Positions 52,710 through 63,740 of a stretch of DNA of 64,000 nucleotides are shown in pieces; the first letter of the stretch is position 1, and each line of letters opens with the position of its first letter. Source of the DNA: Motiliproteus sp. MSK22-1 (GTDB lineage: Bacteria; Pseudomonadota; Gammaproteobacteria; Pseudomonadales; Balneatricaceae). The translations under genes and the position numbers were made by a program. The notes beneath the pieces are model-generated. The model had not been told where the DNA came from, searched no databases, and saw only the letters and a program-made list of their open reading frames with translations. The DNA is taken from positions 62,001-126,000 of the forward strand of contig NZ_MIEQ01000018.1 of NCBI RefSeq assembly GCF_001968815.1. Direction: 5' to 3'.

Positions 52710-53942
52710 ATGAGTAAGATTACATCCCTGGGCAAGAGCAAGATCAAATTCCTGCTATTGGAGGGGGTCCATCAGTCTGCCGTTGATGCGCTTAATGCCG
52801 CCGGTTATAGCAATATTGATTATCTGGCGACGGCGTTACCTGAAGAGGAGTTGATTGAACGGGTTAAGGATGTGCATTTTATCGGTATTCGCTCCCGTAC
52901 CCAGGTGAATGAAAAGGTTCTTGATGCTGCCAATAAGCTATTGGCAGTTGGCTGTTTCTGTATTGGTACCAACCAGGTTAATCTTGGAGCAGCCATCAAA
53001 AAAGGGGTTTCAGTTTTTAATGCTCCTTTTTCCAACACTCGTAGTGTTGCAGAGCTGGTTTTGGCTGAAGCGATCATTTTGCTTCGCGGTGTTGCTGAAA
53101 AAAATGCTAAAGCTCATCGAGGCGTATGGAACAAATCTGCAAAAAATTCCTATGAGATTCGTGGTAAGCGACTCGGAATTATCGGCTATGGCAGTATCGG
53201 ATCTCAGCTGAGTGTAATGGCAGAATCCCTGGGGATGGTCGTAAGTTTCTATGATGTTGTCACTAAATTACCCATCGGTAACGCAACCCAAAGTAGCTCT
53301 TTGAAAGAGCTTCTTGAAACTTCCGATATTGTGAGTCTGCATGTCCCAGAAACCGCTGCAACTAAATACATGATGGGCGTTGAAGAGATAGCTCAAATGA
53401 AGCAGGGGAGTATTCTTATCAATGCGTCTCGTGGAACGGTTGTTGATATTGATGCACTGAGTGCATCGCTGGCAGAAGGTAAACTGCTGGGTGCCGCGAT
53501 TGATGTATTCCCGGTAGAGCCTCGTTCAAACTCTGAGGAGTTTGTGTCGCCTCTGCGCGAGTTCGATAACGTTATCCTGACTCCTCATGTAGGAGGCAGT
53601 ACCATGGAAGCTCAAGAGAACATCGGGGTTGAAGTGGCAGAAAAACTGGTTCGCTACAGTGACAATGGTTCAACCATCACTTCTGTCAATTTCCCGGAAG
53701 TTGCGTTGCCTTCACATCCTGATAAGCACCGTTTACTCCATATTCATGAGAATGTTCCTGGGGTTATGACCAAGATCAACACCATTTTCTCTGAGCACAA
53801 TATTAATATCAGTGGTCAGTATCTGCAGACCAACGATAAGGTGGGCTATGTGGTGATGGATATCGATGCTGAGCATAGCGACTTAGCATTAAAGCAACTA
53901 CAAAAGGTTCCTGGGACCATTCGTTGTCGGGTGCTGTTCTAA
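52710..53942 (+). CDS. serA: D-3-phosphoglycerate dehydrogenase
   Basis: A 410-residue enzyme for the first step of serine synthesis (3-phosphoglycerate to 3-phosphohydroxypyruvate with NAD). The opening KIKFLLLEGVHQSAVDAL, NAD-binding LGIIGYGSIGSQLSVMAESL, catalytic His in LTPHVGGSTMEAQENIG and a C-terminal ACT domain (~335-410, LHIHENVPGVMTKINTIF) match the short E. coli type that serine inhibits through the ACT domain. It is monocistronic, followed by a GC-rich hairpin. Confidence 0.95.
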   Translation: MSKITSLGKSKIKFLLLEGVHQSAVDALNAAGYSNIDYLATALPEEELIERVKDVHFIGIRSRTQVNEKVLDAANKLLAVGCFCIGTNQVNLGAAIKKGVSVFNAPFSNTRSVAELVLAEAIILLRGVAEKNAKAHRGVWNKSAKNSYEIRGKRLGIIGYGSIGSQLSVMAESLGMVVSFYDVVTKLPIGNATQSSSLKELLETSDIVSLHVPETAATKYMMGVEEIAQMKQGSILINASRGTVVDIDALSASLAEGKLLGAAIDVFPVEPRSNSEEFVSPLREFDNVILTPHVGGSTMEAQENIGVEVAEKLVRYSDNGSTITSVNFPEVALPSHPDKHRLLHIHENVPGVMTKINTIFSEHNINISGQYLQTNDKVGYVVMDIDAEHSDLALKQLQKVPGTIRCRVLF

Positions 53943-53962
53943 GGATTCCACTCCAGTGCGTA

Positions 53963-53994
53963 CAAAGGGGGCTTCGGCCCCTTGTTGCTCCTTT
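53963..53994 (+). terminator. Probable terminator after serA
   Basis: AGGGGGC and GCCCCTT pair around a TTCG tetraloop (53966-53983), with TTGTTGCTCCTTTT following. The T tract is interrupted, so efficiency is uncertain. Confidence 0.6.
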
Positions 53995-54308
53995 TAGTCC
54001 CCTTCCGCTCTTACTTATCTCTTTATTATCATTTCCTTTCTTTCACCAACCGGCAATCATGTCGAAGTTGCCGCATAAGTTGTTGAGCATTCCTTAATAG
54101 TTTGATTTGCCTTGTGGAACTGGCGCACTGATTAAAGGGGGCTAAACTTACTGTTAATCTCTTTGTTTTTTGTAGTGGTGTGCTGCTACCGGGATATGTC
54201 GCAATTTGGGCTCATAATTCGATAAGTTTGTTGCTATATATGCCTACAGCTATTCTGGGGTTTAGCCGTGGTTTCTGAGATGTTGCTTTTGAAGATTATT
54301 CAAAGGCC
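53995..54308. other. Spacer before the FIST gene
   Basis: About 310 bases without a credible gene. It should contain the FIST/kinase promoter; the region is AT-rich with no clear operator visible. Confidence 0.4.
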
Positions 54309-55517
54309 ATGGCTAATGTAAGAGAGTTCCCTGTTATACCGTTGGACCCTATGTTGTTGGAGGTAGCAATGAAGGCGCAATCTATAGCTACACAGGCTTC
54401 CGATCCGTATCGTGCGGGGGTGGAGCTGGGAGAGGGGCTAAGCGGATTGAAGCCTGAGATTATCTTTCTGTTTTCTACCGTGCATTACAGTGAATCCAAT
54501 GATTTATTGGAAGGGATGGCAGATGGCTTGGGTCAACAGAGCGCCCTGATCGTAGGTAATACCGGTGATGGTTATTATCATCAGGATAGCTGTGGAGACA
54601 TTGGCTGTGTTGCTATGGGATTAAACAGCAATGGTGCTGTTGAATGGAATGTGGTTAGGAAGCAGGGGGTTAAAGAGAACCCTGATGGATGCCTTCAGCA
54701 GGCCTGGTCAGAACTTAAACAAAAAACTGAAGGTGACCCTGACATTTTGTTTATGTTCTCTGATTTTCGTACCGATGCCAGTCTTTACGAAAAAGTATTG
54801 CGAGAACAAATACCTATACCTGTTATTGGCGGGATTGCTTCAGATGATAACCAGATGGCAGGTTGCGGAGTATATCTGAATCAGGATTGCATTGAAGACG
54901 GGCTTGTTCTGGTGTCTGCAAAAGGGGCGTTTAAATTTTCTATTCATGTGGGAAATTCGATCTCCACAGTGGGTAGAGCTGGAACTGTCGAGCGAGCGGA
55001 AGGAACCAACATCTTTGAAATAGATGGTCTTTCGGCGATGGACTTTATTGAAAGGGAAACAGGCAAACCGGTATTGCAGTCTGATCGTGGTGTGACCTCG
55101 CTGACGATTTTACAGCCTGAAAGCTCTGACATCAGGAGGTTACGGGCCATTGTTCCTGACTTTTCTGTGTCTGAGCGGTCTATCGGATTGTATGGCGGTA
55201 TTGACCAGGGGGAGCAGGTGCAGGTTTGTCTGGCAAAACCTGCTGAACTCATTGCTGAAGTTCGTAATATTGCAAATCACTGTCGTGAACAGCAGTTTCA
55301 TCCCAGCGCAGTGCTGGTTGTCAGCTGTGCCGGCAGAAAGTGGCTACTGGGCGAACAAATTGAGAAAGAAGTGACTGAGTTGGTGCAGGGGAGCTGGTCA
55401 AACTTGCCGTTGGCTGGTTTTCCTTCCTTTGGAGAAATTGCGCCGATTCCAAGCAAAGGGGGATATAGCGAGAATTTATTCCACAACATGACCTATGTAC
55501 TGTTGCTACTGGGTTAA
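54309..55517 (+). CDS. FIST-domain sensor protein (NosP-like)
   Basis: A 402-residue cytoplasmic protein with FIST N (~35-225) and FIST C (~240-385) domains; LIVGNTGDGYYHQDS and PVIGGIASDDNQMAG are typical. FIST proteins bind small ligands; the NosP group binds heme and senses nitric oxide, and is encoded next to a histidine kinase that it controls, which is exactly the layout here (kinase 60 bases downstream). Heme binding cannot be seen from sequence alone. It begins a probable two-gene unit. Confidence 0.85.
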   Translation: MANVREFPVIPLDPMLLEVAMKAQSIATQASDPYRAGVELGEGLSGLKPEIIFLFSTVHYSESNDLLEGMADGLGQQSALIVGNTGDGYYHQDSCGDIGCVAMGLNSNGAVEWNVVRKQGVKENPDGCLQQAWSELKQKTEGDPDILFMFSDFRTDASLYEKVLREQIPIPVIGGIASDDNQMAGCGVYLNQDCIEDGLVLVSAKGAFKFSIHVGNSISTVGRAGTVERAEGTNIFEIDGLSAMDFIERETGKPVLQSDRGVTSLTILQPESSDIRRLRAIVPDFSVSERSIGLYGGIDQGEQVQVCLAKPAELIAEVRNIANHCREQQFHPSAVLVVSCAGRKWLLGEQIEKEVTELVQGSWSNLPLAGFPSFGEIAPIPSKGGYSENLFHNMTYVLLLLG

Positions 55518-55577
55518 GGGACCTATGAGTAAGCTTTTGAACAAGGAATATAAAAGAACTCAGCCAAAGGTTATCCT

Positions 55578-56876
55578 ATGACCTTTAGGTTGATATCAAC
55601 GCTGACATTGGTACCTGAGGGATTTTCCCATGTGGAACTTTCCCGTCGAGAATTGTTGGCTGGTCCCGTTGCGTTGCTGAGCGAGGACACGGATCAGTTG
55701 TTGGAAATCTATTCTGAATATGTTCACCGCATCAGTGGCATATTAATCATGCCTGCGGATACCCTGCAAATTGTTGAACTCACCCAGCGCTTGTGGCGAG
55801 CCCAGGTGCCGCAGAGCTGTTTTGCTGATCTGGCTCAGTGGCTGACTCCGCTTCTCTGTGCCTTACAACAGTGTATGGATACCGAGGATAGAATCAAAGT
55901 AACGGAAAGGCTACTGCAGCGTAGTGAGCGTTCACTTGCGGGAACAACTCAGGATTATCAACGTGTTAATCAGCGATTACTGAATAAGGTTAATGATCTG
56001 ACCCTGGCTAAGGAGGAAATTGTTGATCTCAACCATGTGCTCGAATCTCGGGTTAAAGAGCGTACTGCTGATCTGGAAGAATCGCTCAGGCAAATCAACC
56101 AGGCTCAACAGCAGTTGGTTCAAGCAGAAAAACTGGCAGCCTTGGGTAGTATGGTGGCGGGATTGGCACATGAGATAAATACCCCCCTTGGCAACTGTGT
56201 GCTGGCTGCTTCCAACCTGGAAGAGACGGTGGATGAATTACTCGATAGCGTTCAGGCGGGGGTTATTAAAAAGAAGGAATTTTTGGATCATATGGACCAG
56301 CTAAAAAGCGGCTTTGAGTTATTGACCATTAATTTGTCTCGTAGCGCTGATTTAGTGGGTCGTTTCAAGCAAGTTGCTGTAGATCAGTCCAATGAGGAAC
56401 AACGGGTTTTCAAGTTTTCCGAAATGTTAGCCGACACCATCGCTGCGATGTCTCCTCGTCTAAAACGTGCAAAATGCACCGTAGCGGTTAGTTGTGAAGA
56501 GACGATTATACTCGACAGCTACCCGGGAGATTACAGTCAGATTCTGATGAACTTAATCATGAATTCACTCAATCATGGATTTAATGGAAACCCTGGAGGC
56601 AAAATTAATATCGACGTAACCCTCATAGAGGAAGCCAGGCAAGAAAGGCTATTGCAGTTGGATTATAAGGATAATGGCTCAGGACTCTCTGAAGACTCGC
56701 TAGCGCGCCTGTTTGAGCCTTTCTTTACGACCAACAGGGAGCACGGGGGAACTGGACTGGGTATGCCCATTGTTCATAGTTTGATTACCCAACGACTGGG
56801 GGGCACTATCCAGTTGGAAAGCGGTATCGGAGAGGGTATTCACTTCGTTATCTGTACACCGGTTATTGCTTCCTGA
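55578..56876 (+). CDS. Cytoplasmic sensor histidine kinase paired with FIST protein
   Basis: A 432-residue kinase without transmembrane segments. Residues ~1-110 form an N-terminal region I cannot name, ~115-190 a long coiled coil (KEEIVDLNHVLESRVKERTA), then the dimerisation domain with H-box GLAHEINTPLGNC (~196-208) and the ATPase domain with N box NLIMNSLNHGF, G1 DNGSGL and G2 GGTGLGMPI. There is no receiver in the gene or beside it, so the partner regulator is elsewhere. Cytoplasmic location and the adjoining FIST gene fit a NosP/NahK-type complex. Confidence 0.9.
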   Translation: MTFRLISTLTLVPEGFSHVELSRRELLAGPVALLSEDTDQLLEIYSEYVHRISGILIMPADTLQIVELTQRLWRAQVPQSCFADLAQWLTPLLCALQQCMDTEDRIKVTERLLQRSERSLAGTTQDYQRVNQRLLNKVNDLTLAKEEIVDLNHVLESRVKERTADLEESLRQINQAQQQLVQAEKLAALGSMVAGLAHEINTPLGNCVLAASNLEETVDELLDSVQAGVIKKKEFLDHMDQLKSGFELLTINLSRSADLVGRFKQVAVDQSNEEQRVFKFSEMLADTIAAMSPRLKRAKCTVAVSCEETIILDSYPGDYSQILMNLIMNSLNHGFNGNPGGKINIDVTLIEEARQERLLQLDYKDNGSGLSEDSLARLFEPFFTTNREHGGTGLGMPIVHSLITQRLGGTIQLESGIGEGIHFVICTPVIAS

Positions 56877-56907
56877 GGTGCTGATCAGCTAATGCCACTC
56901 TATGGGA

Positions 56908-57870
56908 TCAGGCTCCCCAATGTTGGTCATTGAGCCACTCCAGATAGCGGTGGCGGATCTTCAGATCTTCGTTGGCAAGGTGATGTCTAGCCTCTGCCAG
57001 TATCAACTCCTCAGCACGGGGGAATTTTTGTCTTAGAATTTTCAGGTTGTAGAGCCAGTCAACGGTCGCATCCTGTTGTCCCTGGATAATCAGTGGTCGA
57101 TAGTGGTTGTTGGCTTCAAGCTTGAGAAAAGCAGGAATCCACCTTCGTAATGCGCCAACCCAGGATACAGGAATTGTACGGCACTGTAGTGGGTCCTGAT
57201 GCTGAACAAACTGTAGAAAGGCCTGATCATGGCTATTGATTGAGAACTTCCTGGGTACTTCCTTCAGCCAGGGGCCGAGGACTAAATGAGCCGATTTAAC
57301 CAAAGGCCACTGGGCTGGTTTTATCAACGGTGCCAGCAGTATTATCTGGCCTGTTAAAGAGGGCGGCTGGCTCAGGATATAGTGATTAATGATAGCAGCG
57401 CCTGTGCTTTGTCCTATGAGGTGCAGGGGAGCGTCATTTTCCAGGGTGGGGGATATGTTTTTTTGCTCGCTGGTAGCAATCTCAATGATTGATGCCAGTA
57501 CTTGCTGGTATTGTTCAAAGTCCTCAATCCCACCACGGATGCCAGAAGACAGACCATGACCAGGGAGGTCAAAGCAGTAGACAGTCAGATTTCGTTCCAG
57601 CAAATACTTAATCAGATGACCGTACATTCCATGATGATCATGATAGCCATGAACTAAAATGGCACTTCCAGCCGGTTTCTCTGGCTGAAACCGATGTAAG
57701 GCAATACCAAAGCCGGTGGTTAGCACCAGACCAAGTCTTTGTTCATATTTGTCAGCAGAAAAATCGATCCCGTAAAAGCGATTGAAGGCTTTAATTTCCG
57801 CGTTGACCGTGCAGTCTTCATCATAGGCAGGTAGATTAGCGATAAGTGTGCGGGGATCAAAAGTGGTCAT
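56908..57870 (-). CDS. Alpha/beta hydrolase (monoacylglycerol lipase-like)
   Basis: A 320-residue alpha/beta hydrolase of the serine aminopeptidase S33/Hydrolase_4 type. Motifs: oxyanion strand ILVHGYHDHHGMYGHLI (~86-102), nucleophile elbow LIGQSTGAAI (Ser ~154), the acid around GQQDATVDW (~265) and a His in AEARHHLANED (~298). These fit lysophospholipase/monoglyceride lipase-like enzymes. It is downstream of the fba terminator on the same strand, so probably separately transcribed. The substrate is unknown. Confidence 0.87.
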   Translation of the reverse strand: MTTFDPRTLIANLPAYDEDCTVNAEIKAFNRFYGIDFSADKYEQRLGLVLTTGFGIALHRFQPEKPAGSAILVHGYHDHHGMYGHLIKYLLERNLTVYCFDLPGHGLSSGIRGGIEDFEQYQQVLASIIEIATSEQKNISPTLENDAPLHLIGQSTGAAIINHYILSQPPSLTGQIILLAPLIKPAQWPLVKSAHLVLGPWLKEVPRKFSINSHDQAFLQFVQHQDPLQCRTIPVSWVGALRRWIPAFLKLEANNHYRPLIIQGQQDATVDWLYNLKILRQKFPRAEELILAEARHHLANEDLKIRHRYLEWLNDQHWGA

Positions 57871-57974
57871 TGATAGGGTGCAGGCTCCACATGTGGGTAA
57901 AGGTTCTGCTGTACAGTCATTGTATTTTCCTTAGACTTTTTGGTGTTAGCCCACAGGATTGTAATTTTCAGATC

Positions 57975-58001
57975 GTAAAAAAGGCGGCTTAAGCCGCCTT
58001 T
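57975..58001 (-). terminator. Intrinsic terminator after fba
   Basis: AAAGGCGGCTTAAGCCGCCTTT (57980-58001) is a perfect palindrome; on the minus strand it is followed by TTTTTTAC. It ends the tkt-epd-pgk-fba run. Confidence 0.88.
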
Positions 58002-58025
58002 GTAATTTAGCAGACTCCTGAACAA

Positions 58026-59060
58026 TCAGTAGCGCTCAGCCATGTTTTCCAGGGAAATTGCTTTGATTTTATCGGCATTTCCGGATGTGCCAAATTCTTC
58101 ATAGCGAGAGATGCAGATTTCAGACATCGCCTTCATTGTTTCCTTTAGATACTTACGAGGATCAAATTCAGCGGGATTAGCTGCCATAAAGCGACGAATG
58201 GCACCTGTGGATGCGAGGCGCAGGTCAGTGTCTATATTGACTTTACGAACCCCGTGCTTGATACCTTCGACGATTTGCGCAACCGGGACGCCGTAGGTTT
58301 CTGGGATAGCACCGCCGAATTCGTTGATCACTGCCAGCCATTCCTGTGGGACTGAGGAGGAGCCATGCATGACCAGATGGGTATTGGGAACACGTGCATG
58401 GATCTTTTTGATGGTTTCAATGGAGAGAACATCATCAGTTGGTGGACGAGTGAACTTATAGGCTCCGTGGCTGGTTCCGCAGGCAATAGCCAGAGCGTCG
58501 ACACCTGTCTTGTCAACAAAGTCCGCTGCTTCCTCAGGATCAGTCAACATTTGCTCATGGGTTAATATTCCTTCTGCCCCAATGCCATCTTCTTCTCCTG
58601 CCTGGCCTGTCTCCAGAGAGCCCAGGCATCCCAGCTCACCCTCAACGGAAACACCGCAGGCATGGGCCATATCGACAGTGCGTCGGGTAACATCAACATT
58701 GTAGTCATAGTCACTTGGCGTTTTACCGTCTTCCAGCAATGAACCATCCATCATGACTGAGGAAAAGCCCAGTTGAATAGAGCGCTGACATACTGCTGGG
58801 GAGGTCCCATGATCTTGATGCATGCAGACAGGAATATGAGGGAATTCTTCAATCGCCGCTAAAATCATGTGCTTGAGGAAATTGGATCCTGCATATTTTC
58901 GGGCGCCTGCAGATGCCTGAACAATTACCGGGCTGTTGGTTTTATTAGCAGCCTCCATAATTGCGCGCATCTGCTCCAGATTGTTGACGTTAAATGCTGG
59001 AATGCCATAGTTGTACTCAGCTGCGTGGTCCAGCAGTTGTCTCATGCTGATCAGAGCCAT
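58026..59060 (-). CDS. fba: Class II fructose-bisphosphate aldolase
   Basis: A 344-residue zinc aldolase that splits or forms fructose 1,6-bisphosphate (and sedoheptulose 1,7-bisphosphate in this subtype). Zinc ligands are in [16 protein letters not shown] and [20 protein letters not shown] holds the phosphate loop. Length and sequence fit the class IIB, Calvin-cycle-type subgroup rather than E. coli FbaA. It is the last gene of the run, 150 bases after pgk, with GAGAGG before the ATG. Confidence 0.95.
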   Translation of the reverse strand: MALISMRQLLDHAAEYNYGIPAFNVNNLEQMRAIMEAANKTNSPVIVQASAGARKYAGSNFLKHMILAAIEEFPHIPVCMHQDHGTSPAVCQRSIQLGFSSVMMDGSLLEDGKTPSDYDYNVDVTRRTVDMAHACGVSVEGELGCLGSLETGQAGEEDGIGAEGILTHEQMLTDPEEAADFVDKTGVDALAIACGTSHGAYKFTRPPTDDVLSIETIKKIHARVPNTHLVMHGSSSVPQEWLAVINEFGGAIPETYGVPVAQIVEGIKHGVRKVNIDTDLRLASTGAIRRFMAANPAEFDPRKYLKETMKAMSEICISRYEEFGTSGNADKIKAISLENMAERY

Positions 59061-59210
59061 AGTAGCCTCTCAAATTAATATGTAGGTTTATCGGTCGTAT
59101 TGATCGACCCGGTTTACAAAAAGTGCTTTCAGACAGCGGTCACTCATAGCCGATGCTCAGAATCATTGAGCGGGAGCAAAGGCTCTGTGACCACTATACC
59201 ATTGCAAATT

Positions 59211-60374
59211 TTAGCGTTTCGCCCGTTCTTCAAGGATTGCTACAGCAGGGAGTTGTTTTCCTTCAACAAACTCCAGAAAGGCACCTCCTCCCGTAGATAT
59301 GTAGGATACCTTGTCGGCAATTTGGTACTTATCGACGGCTGCCAGGGTGTCACCACCGCCTGCAATAGAAAAACCTTCGCTGTTGGCTATGGCCAAGGAT
59401 AAAACCTTGGTGCCTTCACCGAACTGATCAAACTCGAATACACCAACCGGGCCGTTCCAGATGATGGTTTTGGCCGATTCCAGCATCTGTGCAAGTCGAG
59501 CGGCTGTTTCCGGACCAATATCCAGAATCATTTCGTCATCATTAACTTCTGATACAGGCTTGGTAACAGCATTGGCGGAATCAGAGAACTCTGTAGCGAC
59601 AACAACATCGGTCGGTAAAGGTATATGAGTCTTTTTCATCAGCATTTTAGCTTGTTCAATCAGATCCGGCTCATAGAGTGATTTTCCTACTGGATGACCC
59701 GCCGCAGCCAGGAAGGTGTTAGCAATGCCACCACCAACGATAAGTTGGTCTACTTTATCCGACAGTGCTTCCAGAACAGTCAGTTTGGTTGATACCTTGG
59801 AGCCACCAACAATTGCCGCCATAGGGCTTTCAGGGGTTTCCAGTGCCTTGGTTAACGCATCAAGCTCATTGGCCAGCAGAGGACCAGCACAGGCGATAGG
59901 TGCGTATTTGGCAACCCCGTGGGTTGAGGCCTGGGCACGGTGTGCGGTGCCAAAAGCGTCCATGACAAAAATGTCGCAGAGATTTGCCATTTTGCGAGCC
60001 AGGTCATCATTGTTGTTCTTTTCACCTGGATTGAAACGAACGTTTTCCAGTAAAACAACTTCTCCCTCGGCAACCTCGACACCTTCAAGCCAGTCTTTCT
60101 GCAATTTGACAGTGCGGCCCAGCAACAGGGATAGATGTTCTGCAACAGGAGCCAGTGAATACAGGTCTGCATATTCACCTTCCATGGGGCGACCCAGGTG
60201 TGACATCACCATGACTTTTGCACCAGCCTTAAGAGCCTGTTCGATGGTTGGTAAAGCCGCCCTGATTCGAGCGTCGCTGCCAACCTTCCCTTCCTTGATT
60301 GGAACATTTAAGTCTTCGCGGATCAGGACACGTTTGCCGCCCAGATCCAGCTCAGTCATTTTCAATACACTCAT
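59211..60374 (-). CDS. pgk: Phosphoglycerate kinase
   Basis: A 387-residue glycolytic kinase transferring phosphate between 1,3-bisphosphoglycerate and [15 protein letters not shown] (~14-25), SHLGRP, the GGSKVSTKL hinge and the C-terminal [21 protein letters not shown] nucleotide loops are intact. It lies between epd and fba. Confidence 0.97.
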   Translation of the reverse strand: MSVLKMTELDLGGKRVLIREDLNVPIKEGKVGSDARIRAALPTIEQALKAGAKVMVMSHLGRPMEGEYADLYSLAPVAEHLSLLLGRTVKLQKDWLEGVEVAEGEVVLLENVRFNPGEKNNNDDLARKMANLCDIFVMDAFGTAHRAQASTHGVAKYAPIACAGPLLANELDALTKALETPESPMAAIVGGSKVSTKLTVLEALSDKVDQLIVGGGIANTFLAAAGHPVGKSLYEPDLIEQAKMLMKKTHIPLPTDVVVATEFSDSANAVTKPVSEVNDDEMILDIGPETAARLAQMLESAKTIIWNGPVGVFEFDQFGEGTKVLSLAIANSEGFSIAGGGDTLAAVDKYQIADKVSYISTGGGAFLEFVEGKQLPAVAILEERAKR

Positions 60375-60480
60375 CAGAGCACCCTATAATCAATGATTAC
60401 TAAAATTTAAACCTGTTTATTCTTTCTTTGCAGCAGTGCCTTCAATCGTTGATGAGCACTGCTGCAAGTATCGCCTGCTG

Positions 60481-61509
60481 TCAATTCTCATTTGGCGTAT
60501 GCAGCCACATATGAGCGACATCCATCATACGGTTGGCGAACCCCCACTCATTGTCGAACCAACAAACCATTTTGATCAGTTTCTCATGACTGACTCTTGT
60601 TTGTGTGCCGTCCACGATGCCCGAACGTGGGTCAGTGTTGAAGTCTGTTGAGGCGTGGGGTTCCTCGGTATAGCCCAGTAATCCCTTTAGCTGGCCATCT
60701 TCAGCTGCCTGACAAAATAACTCGTTAATGTCCTCAACCTTCACCGCTTGCCTGACCTGGATAGAAAGATCCATGACTGACACGTTAATGGTAGGAACTC
60801 TAAAATGCAGGCACTGGAAGCGACCCTGAAGTTCAGGAAGCAGCCTGTCGATACCCTTATCGAGACCTGTATCGACAGGAATGATTGACTGCAAGGCGCT
60901 TCGTGTCAGACGTAAATTGGTGTGATGGTAGCTGTCAATAACGGGTTGATCATTCATGGCAGAGTGTATGGTCGTTGTAACCCCCGATTCGATGCCAAAA
61001 CTTTTGTTCAGCAATTTTAGAACCGGTACCACACAGTTGGTTGTGCAGGATGCGTTGGAAACTATTCTATGGTCTGCTCTGAGCAGATGCTGATTTACGC
61101 CATAGACAATAGTGGCATCCACGTCAGAGGATGCGGGTTGTGAAAACAACAGACGCTTGGCGCCGCTTTGCAGATGAAGTTGGGCTGTAGCTCTATCGCT
61201 GAAGGTACCGGAACATTCCAGTACAAGATCAATCTCGAGTTCTGACCAGGGCAGACGCCTTGGATCTTCCTCGTTTAGCAGACGGATCCTGTCATCGCCA
61301 ATCAATAAGCAGGAATCCTCATGCTCTACCTGTAAAGGGAAGCGGCCATGGGTGGTATCATAGCGGGTCAAATAAGCAATGGTCTTGATATCGGCCAGCT
61401 CATTGATGGCAACAATTTTCAGATCTGAGTATTTTGAATCCGAATACAAGGCTCGCAATACACTTTGGCCAATACGGCCATAGCCGTTAATGGCAATTCT
61501 AAAGCTCAT
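60481..61509 (-). CDS. epd: Erythrose-4-phosphate/glyceraldehyde-3-phosphate dehydrogenase
   Basis: A 342-residue GAPDH-family enzyme. The N-terminal INGYGRIGQSVLRALY binds NAD, and the catalytic Cys lies in SNASCTTNC (~154). AINELADIKTIAYLTRYDTTHG and position between tkt and pgk fit Epd, which makes 4-phosphoerythronate for PLP synthesis; a glycolytic GAPDH role cannot be excluded by eye. Its ribosome site is weak. Confidence 0.88.
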   Translation of the reverse strand: MSFRIAINGYGRIGQSVLRALYSDSKYSDLKIVAINELADIKTIAYLTRYDTTHGRFPLQVEHEDSCLLIGDDRIRLLNEEDPRRLPWSELEIDLVLECSGTFSDRATAQLHLQSGAKRLLFSQPASSDVDATIVYGVNQHLLRADHRIVSNASCTTNCVVPVLKLLNKSFGIESGVTTTIHSAMNDQPVIDSYHHTNLRLTRSALQSIIPVDTGLDKGIDRLLPELQGRFQCLHFRVPTINVSVMDLSIQVRQAVKVEDINELFCQAAEDGQLKGLLGYTEEPHASTDFNTDPRSGIVDGTQTRVSHEKLIKMVCWFDNEWGFANRMMDVAHMWLHTPNEN

Positions 61510-61745
61510 GGCTAATGCCTGCTGTTAGGGGGTCGTCACCTTGATACTGTTTTGCAATTTCTTTGCAAGATAATGCAGTGCCATAAACTGGCCCAGAATA
61601 GCTACCCATGGGTTCTTTTCTTTGATTTATGACTGAACTTTGCCTAATACTGCTTTGTTCCCGATTCAACTTAGATAGCCGACTTCCTTATACCAGCCTC
61701 TTCAATTGAGGCTGATATAAGAAATTAAGCGAGGAATCTAACGCC

Positions 61746-63740
61746 TTACAGCAGTTCATTGACCTTGTTGACAACATTTTCGACGGTAAATCCGAACAGC
61801 TCGAAAAGTTCTCCGGCAGGAGCTGACTCGCCGAATCGGGTCATACCAACGATACGTCCGTTAAGTCCAACGTATTTATACCAGTAATCGCTGTGGGCCG
61901 CTTCGATGGCCACTCGAGCAGTAATTGCAGAAGGCAAAACACTTTCTCTATAGTCATTGGATTGTGCTTCAAATACTTCTGCACAAGGCATTGACACTAC
62001 TCGTACCTGTTTGCCTTTGGTTGCCAGCTGTTCTGCCGCCTCCATTGCCAATCCGACTTCTGAGCCTGTTGCGATCAGAATTGCATCCGGGCTACCTTGA
62101 GTATCTCGCAAAACGTATGCACCGCGCTGGATATTATTCAGGCGTTCCACACATCGAGCCTGGTGAGGAAGGCCTTGACGCGAGAATATCAGAGCACTGG
62201 GGCCATCTACTTTTTCCAGGGCGCTCTTCCAGGCAACTGCTGACTCCACTGCGTCACAGGGACGCCACAGATCCAGATTAGGCGTGTTGCGCAAGTTTGC
62301 AATCTGCTCAATCGGCTGGTGGGTTGGTCCATCTTCACCCAGCCCGATAGAGTCATGGGTATAAACAAAGATCGATCGTTGTTTCATCAGTGCTGCCATG
62401 CGAACAGCATTACGTGCGTATTCCATAAACACCAGGAAAGTGGCGCCATAAGGGATAAAACCACCATGCAGAGCAATACCGTTCATTATGGCTGACATGC
62501 CAAATTCCCGAACACCATAAAAGATATAGTTACCGTCGCTTTCCTCTTTACTGACACCTTTACAGCCACTCCAGAGAGTCAGGTTAGAGCCTGCTAAGTC
62601 AGCAGATCCGCCCAAGAGTTCAGGGAGCAAAGGACCAAATGCATTGAGGGTATTCTGAGAGGCCTTGCGGCTGGCAATAGTCTCACCCTTTTCCTGTAGA
62701 TTCTCAATATAACTGTTGGCCTGTTGAGAGAAGTCCTGCGGGAGGTCACCGCTGATACGACGCAGGAATTCGGCAGCTAAACGGGGATGGGATTCGTTAT
62801 AGGCTGAAAAATCTTCATTCCAGTTATTTTCTGCAATACAGCCTTCATCACGGGCATCCCAAGCCTCATAAATATCCTGAGGAATCTCAAAAGCACCATA
62901 TTTCCAACCCAGGCTGTCACGAGTCAAGGCAATTTCGTCATCACCCAGAGGTGCTCCATGACAGTCTTCTTTACCTTGTTTGTTAGGTGAGCCAAATCCG
63001 ATGATTGTTTTGCAGCAGATCAGAGTCGGCTGTTCGGTGTTGCCACGAGCAGCATCAATAGCAGCACCAATGGCTTCTGAATCATGTCCGTCAACCCCGG
63101 AAATAACCTGCCATCCATAGGATTCAAAGCGCTTGGTCGTGTCATCGGTAAACCAGCCTTCAACCTCGCCGTCGATGGATATACCGTTGTCATCATAAAA
63201 TGCAATCAGTTTGCCTAATCCCAGAGTTCCAGCAAGAGAGCAGACCTCGTGGGAAATCCCTTCCATCAAGCAGCCATCACCCAGGAATGTATAGGTGTAG
63301 TGGTCTACAATGTTGTGTCCTTCGCGGTTGAATTGTCCCGCCAGGGTTTTTTCCGCTACTGCCATACCTACCGCATTTGCAAGCCCTTGACCTAATGGCC
63401 CTGTCGTTGTTTCGACACCGGGTGCATAACCCAGTTCGGGATGACCGGCTGTTTTTGAGTGCAGCTGGCGGAAGTTTTTCAGGTCGTCAATCGTTAGCTC
63501 ATAACCACTCAAGTGCAGCAAAGAGTAGTGAAGCATTGAACCGTGACCATTGGAAAGTACAAAGCGATCGCGGTTAAACCACTGTGGATTGCTCGGGTTA
63601 TGCTGTAAATAGTCGCTCCATAACACTTCGGCAATATCCGCCATACCCATTGGGGCACCGGGATGTCCGGATTTGGCTCGTTGCACAGCGTCCATACTTA
63701 GAGCGCGGATAGCGTTGGCTAGTTCTCGACGAGAGGACAT
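61746..63740 (-). CDS. tkt: Transketolase
   Basis: A 664-residue thiamine-diphosphate enzyme of the pentose phosphate pathway. The opening [43 protein letters not shown], the ThDP site [12 protein letters not shown] (~155-166) and the second half [13 protein letters not shown] (~467) are all present. It starts the tkt-epd-pgk-fba series; AGGAG ~10 bases before the ATG gives a good ribosome site, preceded by a small hairpin (63762-63778). Confidence 0.97.
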   Translation of the reverse strand: MSSRRELANAIRALSMDAVQRAKSGHPGAPMGMADIAEVLWSDYLQHNPSNPQWFNRDRFVLSNGHGSMLHYSLLHLSGYELTIDDLKNFRQLHSKTAGHPELGYAPGVETTTGPLGQGLANAVGMAVAEKTLAGQFNREGHNIVDHYTYTFLGDGCLMEGISHEVCSLAGTLGLGKLIAFYDDNGISIDGEVEGWFTDDTTKRFESYGWQVISGVDGHDSEAIGAAIDAARGNTEQPTLICCKTIIGFGSPNKQGKEDCHGAPLGDDEIALTRDSLGWKYGAFEIPQDIYEAWDARDEGCIAENNWNEDFSAYNESHPRLAAEFLRRISGDLPQDFSQQANSYIENLQEKGETIASRKASQNTLNAFGPLLPELLGGSADLAGSNLTLWSGCKGVSKEESDGNYIFYGVREFGMSAIMNGIALHGGFIPYGATFLVFMEYARNAVRMAALMKQRSIFVYTHDSIGLGEDGPTHQPIEQIANLRNTPNLDLWRPCDAVESAVAWKSALEKVDGPSALIFSRQGLPHQARCVERLNNIQRGAYVLRDTQGSPDAILIATGSEVGLAMEAAEQLATKGKQVRVVSMPCAEVFEAQSNDYRESVLPSAITARVAIEAAHSDYWYKYVGLNGRIVGMTRFGESAPAGELFELFGFTVENVVNKVNELL

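Noticed and set aside
59716..60396. 226-codon open frame on the plus strand
   Set aside because: Lies entirely antisense to pgk, whose motifs are intact; Ser/Ala-rich composition is what the reverse of a conserved gene gives.
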